From Saccharopolyspora_D taberi (lineage in GTDB: Bacteria; Actinomycetota; Actinomycetes; Mycobacteriales; Pseudonocardiaceae), in assembly GCF_039534165.1 (NCBI RefSeq), contig NZ_BAAAUX010000003.1, forward strand, positions 124,001 to 188,000: a DNA stretch of 64,000 nucleotides, given 5' to 3'. The notes under the pieces were generated by a model. That model had not been told where the DNA came from. It ran no database searches and was given only the letters and a program-made list of their open reading frames with translations. Below are positions 59,906 to 64,000 of the stretch, one piece after another (within the stretch, counting starts at the first letter, position 1; each line of letters starts with the position of its first letter). The position numbers and the translations under genes were made by a program.

Positions 59906-60553
59906 GTGCGCAGTCTCGCGGAGTGGGTGCTCGGCAACGGGATCACCGTGCTGGGTCAGCAGATTTCCTGGGCGGAACTGGTCGGGCAGCTCTGTGCGCT
60001 GGCCGTGGTCTTCCTCGCCCAGCGCCGGACGCTGGCCACCTGGCCGGTGCAGGTCTCGGCCACCGTGCTGCTGTTCGCGGTCTACGCGAGCGCGCACCTG
60101 GGCGGCCTGGCGATCCGGCAGGTCATGATCCTGGTCATCTCGATCTACGGCTGGTGGGCCTGGAGCCGCCGCAGCGACCCGGTCTACGGCGTCGCGGTGC
60201 GCCGGGCGCGACCGCAGGAACGGCTGGTGCTGCTGGCCGCGCTCGTGGTCGGGACCGCCGCGTTCGCGCTGCTGCTGACGGTGCTGGACGCCTCGTGGGC
60301 GCCGTGGCCGGACTCCTGGATCTTCGTCGGGACGCTGGTGGCGTTCTGGGCGCAGGGCCGCGGGCTGGTCGAGTTCTGGCTGGTGTGGCTGGCCGTCGAC
60401 GCCGTCGGCGTGCCGTTGCAGCTGGCGTCCGGGCTCTGGTTCAGCGCCGCGATCTACGTGGTCTTCGCCGCCCTGGTGATCCACGGTTGGTGGAGCTGGA
60501 ACCGCACCGCGCGGGTCCAGCGCGCTCGGCAGGCCACCCCGGTCGGCGGTTGA
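59906..60553 (+). CDS. ribM: Riboflavin transporter, PnuC family (RibM-type)
   Basis: A 215-residue membrane protein with about seven helices (ELVGQLCALAVVFLAQRR; SATVLLFAVYASAHLGGLA; LVLLAALVVGTAAFALLLTV; GLVEFWLVWLAVDAVGVPLQLA and others). The PnuC motif is ISIYGWWAWSRR near residue 85. PnuC-like proteins behind an FMN riboswitch are riboflavin facilitators (RibM/PnuX) in Corynebacterium and Streptomyces. The GTG at 59906 is chosen because GGAGGG lies 8 nt upstream; a longer frame starts at 59810. Confidence 0.93.
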   Translation: MRSLAEWVLGNGITVLGQQISWAELVGQLCALAVVFLAQRRTLATWPVQVSATVLLFAVYASAHLGGLAIRQVMILVISIYGWWAWSRRSDPVYGVAVRRARPQERLVLLAALVVGTAAFALLLTVLDASWAPWPDSWIFVGTLVAFWAQGRGLVEFWLVWLAVDAVGVPLQLASGLWFSAAIYVVFAALVIHGWWSWNRTARVQRARQATPVGG

Positions 60554-60608
60554 CTCCGCAACGACCCCCTGATGGATTCGAGCACTATCGATCACGAAGG
60601 GGGCGGCC

Positions 60609-61862
60609 ATGTTTCGTCGGTTTCGCTGGGTCGCGGTCGTCGCGCTGTGCGCGCTGGTGACCGCGTCCGAGCCCGCGCTCGCGCAGGAAGCTCCGACCAC
60701 CGGCTTCGAGGATTCGCAGGGGGAGCGGTGGACCACGCCGGAGGAGGAGGCCCGGTTCCTGGCCGAGGTCGACCGGGCCCAGCCGGACGTGTCGGTGCAG
60801 GGGATCGGCACCACCGCGCAGGGGCGTCCGCTGAACCTGGTGCGGGTCGGATCGGGCCGCCCGACCGTGCTGCTGGTGTGCGCGCAGCACGGTGACGAGC
60901 CGTCCGGGCGCGAAGCGTGCCTGAGCGCGGTCCGGGACCTCGGCTACTCGCAGAACCGCGAGGTGCGGAAGTTCCTGCGCTCGACGACGGTTCTGGTCGT
61001 GCCGAACGTCAATCCGGACGGCCTCGTCGCCAACACCCGGGAGAACAGCGACGGCGTCGACATCAACCGCGATCACCTCGCGCTCGTGTCGCCGGAAGCG
61101 CGGGCGGTCGCCGCGGTCATCCGCGACCACCGGCCCGCGCTCGTCCACGACCTGCACGAGTACACCGCCGAACCGCCCTACTACGACAAGGACCTGCTGG
61201 CACTGTGGCCGCGCAACCTCAACGTCGGAGGAGGAGTGCACGACGGGTCCCGCCTGCTGTCCGAGGAGTACGTGCGACCGGAGGCTGAAGAAGCCGGCTA
61301 CTCCAGCGGCGTCTACGGGATCTGGACCGATCCGCAGACCGGCGAGCCGATCAAGCAGGTCGCCGGGGACGGCCAGGAACGCATCCTGCGCAACACGGCC
61401 GGGGTGAAGCACGCGGTCGGGCTACTGGTGGAGGCCAGGGTCGAGCCGCTGGCGGAGGACGACCCGGCTGCCAACAACCGCCGCCGCGTCGATTCCCAGC
61501 GGGTTGCCCTGCAGGCGACCATGCGGATGGTTTCCGAGCGCCGCGAACAGATCGAGCGCGCGACCACCGACGCCCGGCTTGCCGGGCTGCGCGGGGACGG
61601 CCCGATCTACTTCGGTGGAGCCGACAACGAGCCGCCCGCCCCGGAGGACGTCGACGAGAACCCGCCGTGCGCATACCGGCTGACCGACGCGCAGTTCGCG
61701 CAGATCGGCGACGAACTCGACCTGCACGGAGTGCGCAGCGCTCCCGAAGCGGGCGGGACGCGGCTGGTGCCGATGCGGCAGGAAGAACGCGCGCTGGCCG
61801 CGCTGCTGCTCGACTCCCGCGCCACCCACCGCATCGCCGACGCCGAACCCGTGCGCTGCTGA
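60609..61862 (+). CDS. Secreted M14-family zinc carboxypeptidase
   Basis: A 417-residue exported peptidase. The signal peptide ends near residue 25 (VTASEPALA). Zinc ligands are H94 and E97 (CAQHGDEPSG) and H183 (HDLHEYTA). The substrate-binding pair N153-R154 lies in GVDINRDHLAL. The C-terminal part (PPCAYRLTDAQFAQIG...) is an extra domain. Target peptides are unknown; cell-wall or secreted protein turnover is plausible. It follows ribM by 55 nt but probably has its own promoter. Confidence 0.9.
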   Translation: MFRRFRWVAVVALCALVTASEPALAQEAPTTGFEDSQGERWTTPEEEARFLAEVDRAQPDVSVQGIGTTAQGRPLNLVRVGSGRPTVLLVCAQHGDEPSGREACLSAVRDLGYSQNREVRKFLRSTTVLVVPNVNPDGLVANTRENSDGVDINRDHLALVSPEARAVAAVIRDHRPALVHDLHEYTAEPPYYDKDLLALWPRNLNVGGGVHDGSRLLSEEYVRPEAEEAGYSSGVYGIWTDPQTGEPIKQVAGDGQERILRNTAGVKHAVGLLVEARVEPLAEDDPAANNRRRVDSQRVALQATMRMVSERREQIERATTDARLAGLRGDGPIYFGGADNEPPAPEDVDENPPCAYRLTDAQFAQIGDELDLHGVRSAPEAGGTRLVPMRQEERALAALLLDSRATHRIADAEPVRC

Positions 61863-61916
61863 AGCACGAAGGACGCCAACCCCGCGAGCGGATCGCGGGT
61901 CGGCCAATCCGAAAGA

Positions 61917-61950
61917 CGGAGGGGCGCCGCCGGCCGGTGGCGCCCCTCCG
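61917..61950. terminator. Strong terminator between carboxypeptidase and aceE
   Basis: A 12-bp perfect stem CGGAGGGGCGCC / GGCGCCCCTCCG, with an inner CCGG-CCGG palindrome, sits 4 nt downstream of the aceE stop on its strand. Confidence 0.88.
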
Positions 61951-61953
61951 GTT

Positions 61954-64000
61954 TCACGCCACCCCGGGGTCCGACGTCTGCGGCCCGGCGGCCCGGACGT
62001 CGTCGAGCCGGTACCGGCGCGCGGCCTCGGCGACCTTCGCCTCGTCCACCCGGCCCTGCCGGGCCAGCGCCGCCAGCGTCGCGACCGCGGTGGACTCCGC
62101 GTCCACCAGGAACACCCGCCGGGCGGCGGGCCTGGTGTCGGAGAACCCGAACCCGTCGGCGCCGAGGCTGACCATCTCGCCCGGCACCCACGGCCGGATC
62201 AGGTCCGGAACCGCCCGCATCCAGTCGCTGACCGCGACCACCGGTCCCTCGGCGTCCGACAGCACCCGCGTCACGTACGGCACCTGCCGCTCGGCGTCGG
62301 GATGCAGCAGGTTGTGCCGGTCGGCGGCCTCGGCGTCCCTGCGGAGCTGCGACCACGAAGTCGCCGACCAGACATCGGCCCGCACGCCCCACTCCTCGGC
62401 GAGCAGTTCCTGCGCGCGCAGCGCCGACGGCATGGCGACGCCCGAGCTCAGGATCTGCGCCCGCGGGCCCGAACCCGGCGCCTGCCGGTAGCGGTACAGG
62501 CCGCGCAGCAGGCCGTCGACGTCGAGGTCCTCCGGCTCGGCGGGCTGCTGGTACGGCTCGTTGTAGACGGTGAGGTAGTAGAAGACGTTCTCGGCTTCCT
62601 CCCCGTACATCCGGCGCAGCCCGTCCTTGACGATGTGCGCCACCTCGTAGGCCCACGCCGGGTCGTAGGCGACCACCGCCGGGTTCGTCGCGGCGAGCAG
62701 CAGCGAGTGGCCGTCGGCGTGCTGCAGGCCCTCGCCGGTCAGCGTGGTCCGGCCCGCGGTGGCGCCGAGGATGAACCCGCGCGCCATCTGGTCGGCCGCC
62801 GCCCACAGGCTGTCGCCGGTGCGCTGGAACCCGAACATCGAGTAGAAGATGTAGATCGGGATCATCGGCTCGCCGTGGGTGGCGTAGCTGGTGCCCGCGG
62901 CGGTGAACGACGCCGTCGACCCGGCCTCGTTGATGCCCTCGTGCAGGATCTGGCCCTGCTCGCTCTCCCGGTAGGCCAGCATCAGCTGGTAGTCGACCGG
63001 GGTGTAGCTCTGGCCGAGCGGGTTGTAGATCTTCTGGGACGGGAACATCGAGTCCATCCCGAAGGTGCGCGCCTCGTCCGGGATGATCGGCACGATCCGC
63101 GGCCCGATCTCCGGGTCCTTGGCCAGGTCCTTGAGCAGCCGGACGAAGGCCATCGTGGTGGCCACCTCCTGCTTGCCCGAGCCGCGCCGGACCACGTCGT
63201 AGACCTTGTCCCCGGGCAGCACCAGCGCCTTGGACTTCACCCGCCGCTCGGGCAGGTAACCGCCGAGCCGCTGCCGCCTCTCCTGCAGGTACTGGATCTC
63301 CGCCGACTCCTGGCCGGGGTGGTAGTACGGCGGCAGCGACGGGTCCTGCTCCAGCTGCGCGTCGGTGATCGGGATCCGCAGGCTGTCCCGGAACAGCTTC
63401 AGGTCGTCCAGGGTCATCTTCTTCATCTGGTGGGTCGCGTTGCGGCCCTCGAAGTGCGGGCCCAGCCCGTAGCCCTTGATCGTCTTGGCCAGGATCACCG
63501 TCGGCTGGCCGTGGTGCTCGGTGGCGGCCTTGTAGGCGGCGTAGACCTTCCGGTAGTCGTGGCCGCCGCGGCGCAGGCCCCAGATCTCCTCGTCGCTGAG
63601 GTCGCGGACCATGTCCTTGGTGCGCGGGTCGCGGCCGAAGAAGTGCTCGCGGACGAACGCGCCGTCGTTGGCCTTGTAGGTCTGGTAGTCGCCGTCCGGC
63701 GTGGTGTTCATCAGGTTGACCAGGGCGCCGTCGCGGTCGGCGTGCAGCAGCGCGTCCCACTCCCGGCCCCAGATGACCTTGATGACGTTCCAGCCCGCGC
63801 CGCGGAAGAACGCCTCCAGCTCCTGGATGATCTTGCCGTTGCCGCGGACCGGGCCGTCCAGCTGCTGGAGGTTGCAGTTGACCACGAAGGTCAGGTTGTC
63901 CAGGCCCTCGTTGGCGGCCACGTGCAGCAGCCCGCGCGACTCCGGCTCGTTCATCTCGCCGTCGCCGAGGAACGCCCACACCCGCTGCTGGCCGGTGTCC
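61954..64000 (-). CDS. aceE: Pyruvate dehydrogenase E1 component, homodimeric (partial, 5' end outside window)
   Basis: The C-terminal 682 or so residues of the E1 subunit, which decarboxylates pyruvate with thiamine diphosphate. The TPP-binding loop GDGEMNEPES lies at the window edge, followed by VNCNLQQLDGPVRGNGK. The frame runs to position 64000 without a start, so the gene continues beyond the window (family length is about 900-930). Homodimeric AceE is the normal actinobacterial form. It ends 4 nt before a strong terminator. Confidence 0.96.
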   Translation of the reverse strand, partial: DTGQQRVWAFLGDGEMNEPESRGLLHVAANEGLDNLTFVVNCNLQQLDGPVRGNGKIIQELEAFFRGAGWNVIKVIWGREWDALLHADRDGALVNLMNTTPDGDYQTYKANDGAFVREHFFGRDPRTKDMVRDLSDEEIWGLRRGGHDYRKVYAAYKAATEHHGQPTVILAKTIKGYGLGPHFEGRNATHQMKKMTLDDLKLFRDSLRIPITDAQLEQDPSLPPYYHPGQESAEIQYLQERRQRLGGYLPERRVKSKALVLPGDKVYDVVRRGSGKQEVATTMAFVRLLKDLAKDPEIGPRIVPIIPDEARTFGMDSMFPSQKIYNPLGQSYTPVDYQLMLAYRESEQGQILHEGINEAGSTASFTAAGTSYATHGEPMIPIYIFYSMFGFQRTGDSLWAAADQMARGFILGATAGRTTLTGEGLQHADGHSLLLAATNPAVVAYDPAWAYEVAHIVKDGLRRMYGEEAENVFYYLTVYNEPYQQPAEPEDLDVDGLLRGLYRYRQAPGSGPRAQILSSGVAMPSALRAQELLAEEWGVRADVWSATSWSQLRRDAEAADRHNLLHPDAERQVPYVTRVLSDAEGPVVAVSDWMRAVPDLIRPWVPGEMVSLGADGFGFSDTRPAARRVFLVDAESTAVATLAALARQGRVDEAKVAEAARRYRLDDVRAAGPQTSDPGVA

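Overview
The window is chromosomal DNA of a high-GC actinomycete, most probably a member of the Pseudonocardiaceae such as Saccharopolyspora (inference from gene content and order; no 16S gene is present). Codons end almost always in G or C, GTG starts are common, and many genes overlap by ATGA or GTGA. The order hrcA-dnaJ-rsmE-(HIT)-phoH-ybeY-CBS protein-cdd-like-era ... recO-uppS ... zur/smtB-glyS ... dgt ... dnaG is the conserved actinobacterial block also known from Mycobacterium (rearranged and with insertions). Two runs of N (8044-8058 and 12361-12489) are assembly gaps; each breaks a gene.

Layout. 1-2900: assimilatory sulfate reduction on the minus strand (sirA, a 55-residue zinc-ribbon gene, cysH), preceded by a short conserved leader-peptide ORF. 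2979-13577: hemW, then the heat-shock/RNA/ribosome block up to era. 13700-17910: an insertion between era and recO carrying an RDD protein, two copies of a convergent DUF2752/DUF4190 gene pair, and a two-gene type VII-secretion-like cassette. 18000-26000: recO, a GNAT gene, uppS, and a zinc-homeostasis group (permease, TIGR03943 protein, Zur, SmtB-type repressor) followed by glyS. 26019-26375: a 21-unit array of a 17-bp repeat. 26430-33496: dgt, a serpin, an ECF41 sigma factor, dnaG and a methyltransferase.

33600-37000 is an accessory stretch bounded and split by two tRNA genes. It has visibly lower GC, a membrane protein with an amyloid/RHIM-like motif, and a stand-alone MrcB_N-nuclease fusion that is a candidate defence gene. 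37743-41147 holds an unassigned operon of a P-loop NTPase and a membrane-anchored periplasmic-binding-like protein. 41197-50139 contains adenine/adenosine deaminase, hydrolases, cstA-ybdD, and a sigma factor coupled to a membrane sensor-like protein. 50140-57862 contains envelope-type unknowns, DUF3145, and the fatty-acid synthase II operon fabD-fabH-acpP-fabF with its PucR-type regulator. 58332-64000 contains a phage-type amidase, DUF3263, an FMN riboswitch with the riboflavin transporter gene ribM, a secreted M14 carboxypeptidase, and the C-terminal two-thirds of aceE running off the window end.

The most interesting items are the NTPase/binding-protein operon, the MrcB_N-nuclease fusion, the RHIM-like membrane protein, the zinc cluster with a visible Zur box, the duplicated convergent gene pairs, the sulfur leader peptide, and the 17-bp repeat array.
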